Assembly (NCBI RefSeq): GCF_018332655.1 | Contig: NZ_BOQL01000078.1 | Location: 1-64,000, forward strand | Reading direction: 5' to 3' | Source: Actinoplanes auranticolor | GTDB lineage: Bacteria > Actinomycetota > Actinomycetes > Mycobacteriales > Micromonosporaceae | Length of the DNA: 64,000 nt | Part shown: piece after piece, positions 39,433-48,838 of the stretch | Numbering within the stretch: position 1 is the stretch's first letter | How the letters are laid out: the number at the start of each line of letters is the position of its first letter | Position numbers and translations under genes: made by a program | The notes under the pieces: model-generated | Told to the model about the DNA's origin: nothing | Seen by the model: the letters and a program-made list of their open reading frames with translations, nothing else | The model's database searches: none

Positions 39433-41721
39433 CTAACTGCTCGCGGTGAGGCGGCGGCCGACGGCCGCGATGAGCCGGTCCAGCTCGGAGCCGAACGGGT
39501 TGTCGTGCACGAGGTACGTCCACGTCGCGCTCGGGCGCACGATCTCGGCCTGCTCCGGGTGGTAGCCGTCGCTCAGGTCGAGCTCCTCGAACGTGGCGAT
39601 GGTGCGGGCCTCGATCTCGGTGAAGACCTTCTGGAAGGCGGGCACCGCGGCCCGGTGGAACTCGTCGAGCGGGTCCAGCTTGCCCAGCGCCCGCAGGTGC
39701 ACACCCTCGCGGACCTCGGACAGCTCGGCCAGGTGCTCGGCCCAGAGCCGGTCGAGGTGGTACAGCGCGATCGAGCGGGCGGCGTCGGAGAGCACGTCCT
39801 CGTCGATCTCCTTCGCCTTCTCCGGCGACCGTTCGAGCAGCATGATCGCGGCGACCTCGGAGGTGAGCAGCCGCTCCCGGCGCTGGGCCAGGGCCAGGCG
39901 CTGCTCCTCGATCACGACGCTGTAGCGCCAGGTGTTGCGGTGGATCTCGTGGTTGACGCCCTCGGCGACGCGCTGGGCGTGCTCGACGGCGTACTCCACC
40001 TGTTCGTCGTGCACGACGCCGTCCATGTCCATCCGCGGCGAGGACGGCAGGATGTCGCCGGCGTGCCGGGTGATCAGGTCGTCCTCGAGGCTGACGAAGA
40101 AGACCGAGCCACCCGGGTCGCCCTGCCTGCCGGCGCGACCGCGCAGCTGGTCGTCGACGCGGCGGCTGTCGTGCCGGCCACTGCCGATCACGTACAGGCC
40201 GCCCAGCTCGGCGACCTTCTCCGCGTCCTTGCCGTCGCTGCCGCCGAGGCGGATGTCAACACCGCGGCCGGCCATCTGGGTGGAGACGGTGACCGCGCCC
40301 AGGGAGCCGGCCTCGGCGATGATCGCCGCTTCCTCGTCGTCGTTCTTGGCGTTGAGCACGTTGCTCGGCACGCCGGCCGCGGCCAGCTGCTTGGCCAGCA
40401 GCTCGGAGGCCTTCACGTCGAGGGTGCCGATCAGCACCGGCCGCCCCTTGTCGTGGGCGATCTTGATCTCCTCGACCAGGGCCTCGTCGCGCATGTCGTG
40501 CGCGGAGTAGATCCGGTCCGGCTCGTCCTCGCGGATGTTGGGCGTGTTCGACGGGATGACCGCGACCTCGAGCTTGAAGTACTCCCGGAGCTGCTCGCCG
40601 ACGTGCACCGCGGTGGCGGTCATGCCGCACACCGTCTCGTACAGCGCGATGTAGGCCTGGACGGTGATCGTGTCGAGGACCTCGCCCTCGGCGGTGGCGC
40701 TGAGGCCCTCCTTGGCCTCCACGGCCGCCTGCAGGCCGTCGGGCCAGCGGCGGCGCTGGGCGACCCGGCCGCGCATCTCGTCGATCAGCTCGACGCCGCC
40801 GTCGCGCACGATGTAGTCGACGTCGCGGCGCAGCAGGGCGCGTGCGTGCAGGGCCACGTTGACCGCGGAAAGCTGCTCGACCTGGTCGTCGGCGTACAGG
40901 TCGATGCCCATCTTCTTCTCCAGCGCCTCCAGACCGGCGTTGGTGAAGGCGACGCTGCGTCCGTCCTCGGCCACCTCGTAGTCCTTGCCCGGGCGCAGGT
41001 CGCGGACCAGCGCGGCGGCGTCGTGGACCGGGTCGCTCTCGGTGGAGATGCTGCCGGCCAGCACCATCGGCACCCGGGCCTCGTCGATCAGGATCGAGTC
41101 GGCCTCGTCGACGACGGCCGTGGCCAACTTGCGCTGCACGCGGTCGGCGAGGTCGGTGACGAGCTGGTCGCGCAGGTAGTCGAAGCCGGCCTCGCTGACC
41201 GAGACGTAGGTGACGTCCGCGGCGTACGCCTCGCGGCGCTCCTCGTGGGTGGAGGCCTCGGTAACCCAGCCGACCGTCAGGCCCAGCAGCTTGTAGACCG
41301 GCTCCATCCAGGTGGCGTCACGGCGGGCCAGGTAGTCGTTGACCGTGAGCACGTGTACCGGGCCGTTGCCCCGCCGCACGTGGCCGTACGCGGCGATGGT
41401 CGCGGTCAGGGTCTTGCCCTCACCGGTGGCCATCTCGGCGACCTTGCCGGACAGCAGCGCCATCGCGCCGACCAGCTGGACGTCGTACGGCCGCTGCTCG
41501 AGGGCGCGCCAGGCGGCCTCCCGGCCGACCGCGCAGATCTCGGTGTAGTCGTCCGCCGCGGCAGCGGCCTCGGTCAGCGCGGCGTCGTCGAGCTCACGCA
41601 GCGCCTCCTCACGGGCTTCGATGGCCGGCAGCCGGCGCTCGAGCGGCGCCAGATCGACCGTGGTGCCCGGACGCTGCAGGAACTTACGGAACCGGTTCTT
41701 GAACCGCTGCGACACACCCAT
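39433..41721 (-). CDS. secA2: SecA2-type accessory preprotein translocase ATPase
   Basis: A 762-residue SecA paralogue, shorter than housekeeping SecA (about 900+). Walker A EMATGEGKT at 97-104, DEAD-like VVDEADSILIDEARVPM at 203-216, the SecA signature HVLTVNDYLARRDATWM, VCGMTATAV, and QMAGRGVDIRLGG with GSGRHDSRRVDDQLRGRAGRQGDPGGSVFFVSLEDDL. The C-terminal zinc/SecB-binding tail is missing, as in actinobacterial SecA2. It drives export of a small set of proteins, often without signal peptides. No SecY2 or obvious substrate gene is adjacent. Confidence 0.9.
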   Translation of the reverse strand: MGVSQRFKNRFRKFLQRPGTTVDLAPLERRLPAIEAREEALRELDDAALTEAAAAADDYTEICAVGREAAWRALEQRPYDVQLVGAMALLSGKVAEMATGEGKTLTATIAAYGHVRRGNGPVHVLTVNDYLARRDATWMEPVYKLLGLTVGWVTEASTHEERREAYAADVTYVSVSEAGFDYLRDQLVTDLADRVQRKLATAVVDEADSILIDEARVPMVLAGSISTESDPVHDAAALVRDLRPGKDYEVAEDGRSVAFTNAGLEALEKKMGIDLYADDQVEQLSAVNVALHARALLRRDVDYIVRDGGVELIDEMRGRVAQRRRWPDGLQAAVEAKEGLSATAEGEVLDTITVQAYIALYETVCGMTATAVHVGEQLREYFKLEVAVIPSNTPNIREDEPDRIYSAHDMRDEALVEEIKIAHDKGRPVLIGTLDVKASELLAKQLAAAGVPSNVLNAKNDDEEAAIIAEAGSLGAVTVSTQMAGRGVDIRLGGSDGKDAEKVAELGGLYVIGSGRHDSRRVDDQLRGRAGRQGDPGGSVFFVSLEDDLITRHAGDILPSSPRMDMDGVVHDEQVEYAVEHAQRVAEGVNHEIHRNTWRYSVVIEEQRLALAQRRERLLTSEVAAIMLLERSPEKAKEIDEDVLSDAARSIALYHLDRLWAEHLAELSEVREGVHLRALGKLDPLDEFHRAAVPAFQKVFTEIEARTIATFEELDLSDGYHPEQAEIVRPSATWTYLVHDNPFGSELDRLIAAVGRRLTASS

Positions 41722-41827
41722 GGGCGGTTACGGTACTTCACTTACCTTGAAACGTGGTGCCGACTCCCGGCTGTTTCGCCCTGGGCTCATGTAACTAACG
41801 TGCATGAGTTTTCCGCCGCGGGTGGGC

Positions 41828-43561
41828 TCAGCTGACCAGCAACTGGTGCGTGGCGAGCTCGCGATAGAGCGGGCTGGTCTCCAGCAGCTGCTCGTGCGGG
41901 CCGACGGCGACGACCCGGCCCGCCTCCAGCACCACGATCAGATCGCTGTCGACCACGGTGCTGAGCCGGTGCGCGACGACGATCAGGGTGCGCCGGAAGG
42001 ACGCCGCCGCGATCGCCTCACGCAGCGACGCCTCGTTGCGGGCGTCGAGATTGCTGGTCGGCTCGTCGAGCAGCAGGATCGGGGCGTCGGCCAGCAGCGT
42101 GCGGGCGATCGCCAGGCGCTGGCGCTCACCGCCGGAGAGCAGCACGCCGCCCTCACCGACCTGCACGTCCAGGCCCTCGGGGGTACGGGTCGCCAGCGCA
42201 CCGAGATTGACCTGCTCCAGCGCGGCCAGCAGACGCTGCTCGCCGGCACCGGGCGCGGTGAGCAGCAGGTTGTCGCGCAGGGTGCCGGCCAGCACCGGGG
42301 CCTCCTGCTCGACGTAGCCGAGCCGGCGGCGCAGCGCGTCCCGCGGCAGCTGCCGGATGTCGGTGCCGTCGACGCGGATCGTGCCGGCCGTGGGCTCGTA
42401 GAAGCGCTCGATGAGAGCGAGCACCGTGGACTTGCCCGCGCCGGACGGCCCGACCAGCGCGATCCGGCTGCCGGCCGGCACGGTGAAGGAGACGTCGCGC
42501 AGCACCTCGGTCCCGCCGGGATAACCGAAGCTGACGTTCTCCAGCACGACGGCCGGCTCGCCGTCGCGCTCGGGCCCGGCCGGCGCCGGGCTGTCGCCGG
42601 CCGTCTCCGACGGCAGGTCCAGGACCTCCTCGATGCGCTGCAGGGCGCCGAGGCCGGTCTGCAGCTGGGTGTACGCGTTGAGCGCCTGACCCAGCGGCAG
42701 CACCAGGAAGAAGAGGAACAGCACGAACGCCACCAGGTCGCCGACGCTGATCGCCCCGGACGCCACGCGGGCCCCGCCGACGCCCAGCACCAGCAGGAAC
42801 GCCCCCTGGGTGGCCGCCGCGGAGGCCGGCCCGATCAGTGCGCGCAGCCGGGCCACCCGCATGCCCGCCTCGTACGCCTCCGTGGCGCTGCGGGTGACCG
42901 TCTCGGCCTCCCGCTGCTCGGCGCCGCTGGCCCGGATGGTGCGCGCCGCCGAGATGGCCCGCTCGACGGCCGAGGTCATCTCGCCGAGCCGCGCCTGCGT
43001 CAGCTCGGACAGCCCGCGCACGCGGCGCGAGACCGAGATGGCGACGGCCATCCCGACGGCGAGCCCGCACAGGGCGACGCCGAGCAGCAGCGGGTCGAGC
43101 ACGGCCATGGCGACGGTCGCGCCGATCACCATGACCGTGCCGGTGACGATCTCGAACAACCCGGAGGTCACCACGGCGCGCAGCAGAGTGGTGTCGGCAC
43201 CGACCCGCGACAGCAGGTCACCGGTGCGACGGCTGTCGTACTCCGTGATCGGCAGGCGCAACAGGTGCCGGGCCAGCCGGCGGCGGGTGGTCAGCACCAG
43301 CCCCTCGGCGGTGCGCTGCAGCAGGTAGTCCCGCAGGCCGCCGAGGGCCGCCCCGGTCAGCAGCAGGGCGATCAGCAGAGCCACCACCCCGCCGATCGGC
43401 CGCGCGGCGCCGATGCCGTCGAGCACCGAGCGGACCAGGACCGGCTGCACGAGCGCGGTGACCGCGGTGACCAGGGAGAGCCCGCCCACCACGGCCAGCG
43501 TGCCGCGATGCTCGCGAAGGTAGGGCAGCAGTGCGGGCAGTCCCACTCTCCGCACGGCCAT
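41828..43561 (-). CDS. ABC exporter, fused membrane and ATPase domains
   Basis: A 577-residue half-transporter. Residues about 1-310 are the six-helix type I exporter membrane domain (VVGGLSLVTAVTALVQPVLVRSVLDGI; FEIVTGTVMVIGATVAMAVLDPLLLGVALCGLAVGMAVAI; VGDLVAFVLFLFFLVLPLG). The C-terminal ATPase has Walker A GPSGAGKST, Q-loop YVEQEAPVLAGTLRDNL, signature LLSGGERQRLAIART, Walker B LLLDEPTSNLD and switch VVAHRLS. It works as a homodimer or with an unseen partner; substrate (lipid, peptide or drug) is unknown. ATG 43561 is chosen over 43591 by family alignment. Confidence 0.92.
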   Translation of the reverse strand: MAVRRVGLPALLPYLREHRGTLAVVGGLSLVTAVTALVQPVLVRSVLDGIGAARPIGGVVALLIALLLTGAALGGLRDYLLQRTAEGLVLTTRRRLARHLLRLPITEYDSRRTGDLLSRVGADTTLLRAVVTSGLFEIVTGTVMVIGATVAMAVLDPLLLGVALCGLAVGMAVAISVSRRVRGLSELTQARLGEMTSAVERAISAARTIRASGAEQREAETVTRSATEAYEAGMRVARLRALIGPASAAATQGAFLLVLGVGGARVASGAISVGDLVAFVLFLFFLVLPLGQALNAYTQLQTGLGALQRIEEVLDLPSETAGDSPAPAGPERDGEPAVVLENVSFGYPGGTEVLRDVSFTVPAGSRIALVGPSGAGKSTVLALIERFYEPTAGTIRVDGTDIRQLPRDALRRRLGYVEQEAPVLAGTLRDNLLLTAPGAGEQRLLAALEQVNLGALATRTPEGLDVQVGEGGVLLSGGERQRLAIARTLLADAPILLLDEPTSNLDARNEASLREAIAAASFRRTLIVVAHRLSTVVDSDLIVVLEAGRVVAVGPHEQLLETSPLYRELATHQLLVS

Positions 43562-43615
43562 GCGCCGAGCGTAGCCGTGCCCCGCCCGCACCGGATGGTG
43601 TCGCTCAGCACTCTC

Positions 43616-44701
43616 TCAGCAGGCCAGTACCGCCTGGAGTTCCTGGCGGCGGCGGGCGGCCAGGTCGTCGAGGAACTGTGGCGCCTCGTCGAAGGGCACC
43701 ACAGCCGAGACGAGGTGCTTACGGATCAGGTCGCCGTCGGCGCGCAGCAGGTCGATCGTCGCGGCCGAGAGGCGTTCGCGGTCCCAGGTCGGCGCCAGGC
43801 CGCGGGGCACCCGGCCGATCTGGGCGCAGCGCAGCCCCAGCCCGTTGTGGTGGAACTCCTCGCCGAGCCGGACCTCGTCCGCGCCGCCCTGGTAGAAGGC
43901 CAGGTCGATCACCGTGCCCTGGGGGCGCAGCAACCGCAGGGCGAGCTGCAGCGCCGAGGCCTGGCCACGGCACTGGAAGACGAGGTCGGCGCCGCGGTCG
44001 TCCGCGGTGTGCCGCCAGGCGGTCTTCAGGGTGACCGCGGGGTCGCCGTCCTCGGGGTCCAGGGTGTCGAGGCCGAGTGCGGCGGCGACCGCGCGCCGCT
44101 GCGGCGTCGGGTCGAGCACGACCACGGAGGCCGCGCCGTGGGCCCGGGCGAACAGGGCCGTCAGCAGGCCGACCACCCCGGCCCCGGTGACCGCGACGCG
44201 GCGGCCGGCCACGCCGTCGCCGAGGCCGCGGACCGCGGTGCCGTACAGGTCGGCGGCGGCGTGCAGCAGGCCGTTGGCGCAGATCGGGCCCATGTGCGCG
44301 ACGTAGATGCCCAGCATGGGATCGAGGTCGGCGGGCAGCGGCACGACCCGGTCGCGCAGCGGATCGCCGGTGTAGCCGGTGCGGTGCCCGTAGGTCATCG
44401 CCACGACAGTGCCCTCGGCGACCGCCGGCGTGCGGCTCTGCTCGACCCGGGCCACCTCCATGTAGCCGAGCCGGGTCACCGGGAACGGCTGCTCGACCGG
44501 GCCGCCGAACAGGCCCAGGACCGGGTCGAAGCCGTGGTGCAGGGCCGGGTTGGTGCCCTTGACGTAGCTCAGCTCAGTGCCCGCCGACACCCCGCTGAAC
44601 AGGGTCGCGACCCGGAACTGCCCGTCGGCGAGCGGAGCGACCGGCTCCTCGGCGACCTCCAGCCGGCCGGGGGCGGCCACGATGATGTTGCGGTCAGACA
44701 T
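43616..44701 (-). CDS. Medium-chain dehydrogenase/reductase, sugar-type
   Basis: A 361-residue MDR-superfamily oxidoreductase with the nucleotide-binding motif VAVTGAGVVGLLTALFARAHGAASVVVLDPTPQRRAVAAALGLD. The N-terminal GroES-like domain (FSGVSAGTELSYVKGTNP, YTGDPLRDRVVPLP) lacks the usual GHE zinc motif, as in the bacteriochlorophyllide/sugar dehydrogenase-like branch. It overlaps the Gfo/Idh/MocA gene by 8 bp, so the two act in one pathway, probably oxidising and reducing a sugar or cyclitol derivative. ATG 44699-44701 is the start. Confidence 0.87.
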   Translation of the reverse strand: MSDRNIIVAAPGRLEVAEEPVAPLADGQFRVATLFSGVSAGTELSYVKGTNPALHHGFDPVLGLFGGPVEQPFPVTRLGYMEVARVEQSRTPAVAEGTVVAMTYGHRTGYTGDPLRDRVVPLPADLDPMLGIYVAHMGPICANGLLHAAADLYGTAVRGLGDGVAGRRVAVTGAGVVGLLTALFARAHGAASVVVLDPTPQRRAVAAALGLDTLDPEDGDPAVTLKTAWRHTADDRGADLVFQCRGQASALQLALRLLRPQGTVIDLAFYQGGADEVRLGEEFHHNGLGLRCAQIGRVPRGLAPTWDRERLSAATIDLLRADGDLIRKHLVSAVVPFDEAPQFLDDLAARRRQELQAVLAC

Positions 44702-45677
44702 GCGAGACCTCCGCGCTGCGGGGGGTGACGGCCCGGCCGGTGGCCGCGGACTCGGCGACGGCCAGGGCCACGGCATGGGTACGCAGCGCCTCGGCGTACG
44801 ACACCCGGATGTCGTCGCCGTCTCCCCGGACGGCGTCGATGAACGCCCGGTCCACGGCGATGCGCGCGCTCTCCGGGTCGCTGTCCACTGTGCGCGGTCC
44901 GTCGGCGTCGCGGACCACGAGCCCGGTCTCGGTCACCGCCAGGGCCAGCCCGTCGGCGTAGACCTCCAGGCCCGCCCGCTCCTTCCAGCCCAGCACGCAG
45001 GTCGCGGCCAGGGTCCCCACGGCCCCGCTGGCGAAGCGCAGCGTGGCGGCGGTGGCGCCGTCCACATCCGCCCCGTCGACCGGTGGCGGTGTGCCGTTTC
45101 CCACAGCGGTCACCTCAGTGACCTCGCCGGCCAGGTGGCGGGCCAGGTCGAGCACGTGGGCGGCCTGCTCGACCACCGGGCCACCGGACCGGTCCTGGTG
45201 CGGCCACCAGGACACCGGCGGCACTTTGTCCAGCCACGCCCCGGTCACCAGCCGGACCGGGCGGTCCTCCAGCAGGGCACGCGCTTGTTCGACAATGGCC
45301 AGATATCGCCAATGGTGACCGACTGCTGTCAATACCTGACGCTTAGCGGTGAGGGCAGCGATTTCGGTAGCCGTATCCCAATCAAGTGAAATAGGCTTTT
45401 CCACGAACAACGGCAGGCCCGCGGCCACCACCGCGCGCTCCGCGTCGCCGTGCGCGAACGGCGGCACACACACATAAGCCGCATCGACTCCGGCACTCAG
45501 GAGCGCTTCGACATCCGGATGAACCCGGGCGCCGTGCGCGTCGGCAAGGCTCTGCGCCGCCGCCGGAACGACGTCGGTCACGCCCACTACCTGTACTCCC
45601 GGTAGTCCGGACAACACTCTGGCGTGCCGTTGCGCGACACCGCCGGCGCCGATGATTCCCACTTTTGTCCCGGCCAT
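44694..45677 (-). CDS. Gfo/Idh/MocA family oxidoreductase
   Basis: A 327-residue NAD(P)-dependent oxidoreductase: Rossmann GIIGAGGVAQRHARVLSGLPGVQVVGVTD, the EKP motif in LFVEKPISLDWDTA, and a substrate domain with VGHHWRYLAIVEQARALL and GGPVVEQAAHVLDLARHLAG (catalytic His near the ExxxH). These enzymes act on sugars, inositols and their phosphates. ATG 45675-45677 with GGGAGGG upstream is preferred over the long 5' extension. It is co-translated with the MDR gene and divergent from the GpgS-like gene. Confidence 0.9.
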   Translation of the reverse strand: MAGTKVGIIGAGGVAQRHARVLSGLPGVQVVGVTDVVPAAAQSLADAHGARVHPDVEALLSAGVDAAYVCVPPFAHGDAERAVVAAGLPLFVEKPISLDWDTATEIAALTAKRQVLTAVGHHWRYLAIVEQARALLEDRPVRLVTGAWLDKVPPVSWWPHQDRSGGPVVEQAAHVLDLARHLAGEVTEVTAVGNGTPPPVDGADVDGATAATLRFASGAVGTLAATCVLGWKERAGLEVYADGLALAVTETGLVVRDADGPRTVDSDPESARIAVDRAFIDAVRGDGDDIRVSYAEALRTHAVALAVAESAATGRAVTPRSAEVSHV

Positions 45678-45860
45678 GAGCCCTCCCCGATCCTCGACAC
45701 CGTGCTGCGGCCCTTCGACTTCTCCGCCCCGGCAAATGTGAAACGTCAGGTCTGCCCGCGGATCCGGACATCCAGCTGTTACCCGCCGGCAAGATTGGAA
45801 GCGGCCGGTCATGGGAAAGTTCCGCGCTTCGCTGTTGATCGTCAACTGGGGGGTGTGCCC

Positions 45861-46877
45861 ATGCGGCATTCGCACACGAACGTTGCACCGACCGCGTCAC
45901 CCATCGTGGAGGCCTGGGCGGCCTACCGGACCGGAAATGCCACACAATGGTCATCCCGGCAACTGGCCCGCGCCAAGAAGGGCACCCGCGTCAGCGTGGT
46001 GATCCCGGCGCGCAATGAGGAGGCGACGGTCGGCGCGATCGTGTCGACCATCCATGAGCACCTGAGCGTCGAGGTGCCGCTGGTCGACGAGATCCTGGTG
46101 GTGGACTCCCGGTCCACCGACGCGACCGCCCTGGTGGCGCGCGCGGCGGGCGCCCGGGTGGTGCACCAGGACGACGTGACCCGCGGCCTGCCCCGGATGG
46201 AGGGCAAGGGCGACGCGCTCTGGGCCGGCCTCGCGGCCAGCACCGGTGACGTGGTCGCCTTCGTCGACGGTGATCTGCGCGACTTCTCCCCGCACTTCGT
46301 GACCGGCCTGCTCGGGCCGCTGCTCACCGATCCGTCGGTCGAGTTCGTGAAGGGCTTCTACCACCGCCCGCTGGTCAGCAGCACCGGCGTCGAGACCGAC
46401 GGCGGCGGCCGGGTCACCGAGCTCGCCGCCCGGCCGCTGATCAACCTGTTCTGGCCGGACCTGGCCGGCGTGGTCCAGCCCCTGGCCGGCGAGTACGCGG
46501 GCCGCCGCACGACCCTGGAGCGGATCCCGTTCGTCTCCGGGTACGGCGTCGAGATCGCGATGCTGATCGACCTGCTGGACCTGGTCGGCCTGGACGCGCT
46601 CGCCCAGGTCGACCTCGGCGAGCGGTTCCACCGCCACCAGGGCACCGAGGCGCTGGGCCGGATGTCGGCCCAGATCATGGTGACCGCGTGGTCCCGGCTG
46701 CACCGCCGTGGCCTGGTCACCGACCCGCTGCCGCCCTCGACGCTGCTCACCCAGTTCCGCCGCGGCGGCGCCGACGCCCTGCCGCACCTGGACCGCGAGA
46801 TCGTGCTCAGCGAGGTGGGCGTCACGGAACGGCCGCCGCTGAAGACGGTGGCGCGCAGGTCGGTGCCGGCCGCATGA
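45861..46877 (+). CDS. Glucosyl-3-phosphoglycerate synthase-like glycosyltransferase (GT81)
   Basis: A 338-residue GT-A transferase with strong similarity to GpgS, which moves glucose from a nucleotide sugar to 3-phosphoglycerate, the first step to glucosylglycerate and methylglucose lipopolysaccharides. Seen: SVVIPARNEEATVGAIVSTIHEHL, VVDSRSTDATALVARAAGARVVHQDDV, RMEGKGDALWAGLAASTGDVVAFVDGDLRDF (D-x-D), VEFVKGFYHRPL, VVQPLAGEYAGRR and FVSGYGVEIAMLID. ATG 45861 has a GGGGGG run 7 nt upstream. It overlaps the next glycosyltransferase gene as ATGA. The usual partner phosphatase GpgP is not adjacent. Confidence 0.87.
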   Translation: MRHSHTNVAPTASPIVEAWAAYRTGNATQWSSRQLARAKKGTRVSVVIPARNEEATVGAIVSTIHEHLSVEVPLVDEILVVDSRSTDATALVARAAGARVVHQDDVTRGLPRMEGKGDALWAGLAASTGDVVAFVDGDLRDFSPHFVTGLLGPLLTDPSVEFVKGFYHRPLVSSTGVETDGGGRVTELAARPLINLFWPDLAGVVQPLAGEYAGRRTTLERIPFVSGYGVEIAMLIDLLDLVGLDALAQVDLGERFHRHQGTEALGRMSAQIMVTAWSRLHRRGLVTDPLPPSTLLTQFRRGGADALPHLDREIVLSEVGVTERPPLKTVARRSVPAA

Positions 46878-48010
46878 AGGTCCTGATGAACGCCGGGCCG
46901 TGGCTCCCGGTCCCCCCGAACGGCTACGGCGGCATCGAGAACGTCATCGCCACCCTGGTGCCCGAGCTGCGCCGGCTCGGGGTCGAGGTCGTACTGGCCA
47001 CCGTGGCGGAGAGCACGCTCGCGGTGGACGAGCAGCTGTCGGTCTTCGGCACCGGCCAGTTCGGTCTGCTGCAACGGCCGTACAACCAGGTGTGCGGCAT
47101 CGTGCCCGCGCACCTGCACGCCGTGCGGCGCCGGCTCGCCGAGGGCGACATCGACCTGGTGCACGACCACGTCGAGGCGGCCGGGCTGGCCACCCTGGCC
47201 GCGCTGGGCCCGGACTCCCCGCCCGGCCTGCACACCCTGCACTGGGATCTGGCCAAGCACCCCGAGCTCTACGGCACCTTCGACGGCGGCGACCGGGTCC
47301 GGGTCAACGGCGTCTCGGCGAACCAGCTGACCCACGCCCCGGCCGCGCTGCGGGCGCACGCCGTCGGCCACGTGCACCTCGCGACGCCGCTGGCGGACGG
47401 GGCGGATCTGCGCGCGCCGGTCGCCAAGGAGGACTACGCGGTCGTGCTGGGCCGGATCAATCCCGGCAAGGGCCAGGACCTGGCGGCCCGGCTCGCGCAC
47501 AGTGCCGGCTTCGACCTCGTGCTGGCCGGGCCCGTGGGGCCGTACCACCGGCCCGAGGATCTCGCCGCGGCCGGCCCGGCGGCGGCGCAGAATCCCGATG
47601 TCCGGTTCTGGCAGGAGCAGGTCGCCCCGCACGTCGACGGTGACCGGGTCCGCTGGGTCGGCACGGTGACCGGGCAGGACCGGGACGACCTGGTCGCGCG
47701 CGCCCGGGTCGCGCTCTTCCCGCTGCGCTGGGAGGAGCCCGGCGGTACGGCGGTGGTCGAGTCGCTCGCGCTGGGCACCCCGGTGATCGGCATCGCCCGC
47801 GGCTGCCTGCCCGAGCTCATCGAGCACGGCCGGACCGGTCTGCTGACCTCCGACGAGGAGGAGCTCGGCGAGCTCGTGGCAGCCGCCGGCACGATCGCCG
47901 AGGCCGCCTGCCGGGAGGAGGCCGCCCGCCGGTTCACCCCGGCGGTGATGGCATCGCAGTACCTGGGCCTCTACGAACGGGTACGGGACGGGGCCGCCGT
48001 CGGGGTGTGA
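46874..48010 (+). CDS. GT4-type glycosyltransferase
   Basis: A 378-residue GT-B transferase. The acceptor domain starts VLMNAGPWLPVPPNGYGGIENVIATLVPELRRLGVEVVLATV. The donor domain has VVLGRINPGKGQDLAARLAHSAGFDLVLAGPVGP, RVRWVGTVTGQDRDDLVARARVALFPLRWEEPGGTAVVESLALGTPVIGIARGCLPELIEHGRTGLL. The E-x7-E motif is EPGGTAVVE. The acceptor is unknown. Translational coupling to the GpgS-like gene suggests both build one glucosylated product. Confidence 0.9.
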   Translation: MKVLMNAGPWLPVPPNGYGGIENVIATLVPELRRLGVEVVLATVAESTLAVDEQLSVFGTGQFGLLQRPYNQVCGIVPAHLHAVRRRLAEGDIDLVHDHVEAAGLATLAALGPDSPPGLHTLHWDLAKHPELYGTFDGGDRVRVNGVSANQLTHAPAALRAHAVGHVHLATPLADGADLRAPVAKEDYAVVLGRINPGKGQDLAARLAHSAGFDLVLAGPVGPYHRPEDLAAAGPAAAQNPDVRFWQEQVAPHVDGDRVRWVGTVTGQDRDDLVARARVALFPLRWEEPGGTAVVESLALGTPVIGIARGCLPELIEHGRTGLLTSDEEELGELVAAAGTIAEAACREEAARRFTPAVMASQYLGLYERVRDGAAVGV

Positions 48011-48097
48011 TGCCGCTCCTTGCGTTTGCCCCGGTGGGTTCGCGGGCACTGATCGCGAACGACGCGACGGACACGACGCGTCGGTAGAGGGGGGCGG

Positions 48098-48838
48098 ATG
48101 ACGAGCCAGCTGGTCTGCCGGCCGGAGCAGCACCTCCCGGTGGCGATCCTGCGGGTCAGCGGCGTGCTGGACGCGATGACCAAGGGCGCGCTGGAGCACG
48201 GGATCTCCCATGCGCTGTCGGCCCAGCCCGAGGCCCTGCTCCTCGACGTCGCCGCTCTCGAGATCCCCGATCCCGCCGCGCTGGACGTGCTGAGCACGGT
48301 GGTGTGCCGGACGGCCGACTGGCCGGCGGTACCCATCGTGCTCTGCGGCGCCGGGCCCGACACGGCCCGGACCATCGCCGCCTGGCCCGACTGCGCCGCG
48401 GTCAGCACCGCGGCCAACTGCGCCGACGCGCTGACCGACACCAAGGAAGAACCCGAGCCCCGGCGGATCCGGGTCCGGCTGCGGCCGGTCCCGGACGCCT
48501 GCCGGCAGGTACGCCAGCTGGTGACCCAGGCCTGCACCTCGTGGCACCGCCGCGAGCTCGCGGGCACCGCCGCGCTGGTCGCCACCGAGCTGGTCGCCAA
48601 CGTGGTCCGGCACGCGCACACCACCATGGAGTTCACGGTCGGGCTGCGCGACGGGCGGGTGTGCCTGACCGTCCGTGACGGCAGCCGGACGCTCCCCCGG
48701 CCCAAGGCACCCGGGATCGGCGACGCCGGTGGCCGTGGCCTGCAACTCGTCCGGGAGCTGACCGACGCCTGGGGAGTCCTGCCGGTCTCCGACGGTAAGG
48801 TGGTGTGGACCCATCTGACGGCGGGAGCGGCAGCGTGA
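48098..48838 (+). CDS. STAS-HATPase fusion (anti-anti-sigma plus anti-sigma kinase-like), copy 1
   Basis: 246 residues. The N-terminal ~105 are a STAS domain (VAILRVSGVLDAMTKGALEHGISHAL...ALLLDVAALEIPDPAALDVLSTVV); the C-terminal ~135 are an RsbW/SpoIIAB-like ATPase with N-box ELVANVVRHAHTTM and G-boxes VRDGS and GRGLQLVRELTDAWG. The serine that is phosphorylated in RsbV/SpoIIAA (in the D-S-S/T-G loop) is replaced by D-P-A-A, so this STAS cannot be switched the usual way. ATG 48098 has a GGGG-rich Shine-Dalgarno sequence. It is co-translated with the CheB gene (GTGA). Confidence 0.87.
   Translation: MTSQLVCRPEQHLPVAILRVSGVLDAMTKGALEHGISHALSAQPEALLLDVAALEIPDPAALDVLSTVVCRTADWPAVPIVLCGAGPDTARTIAAWPDCAAVSTAANCADALTDTKEEPEPRRIRVRLRPVPDACRQVRQLVTQACTSWHRRELAGTAALVATELVANVVRHAHTTMEFTVGLRDGRVCLTVRDGSRTLPRPKAPGIGDAGGRGLQLVRELTDAWGVLPVSDGKVVWTHLTAGAAA

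Noticed and set aside
39505-44728. Long plus-strand frames opposite secA2, the ABC exporter and the MDR gene
   Set aside because: Antisense shadows rich in Val/Asp/His/Arg, with no recognisable domain.
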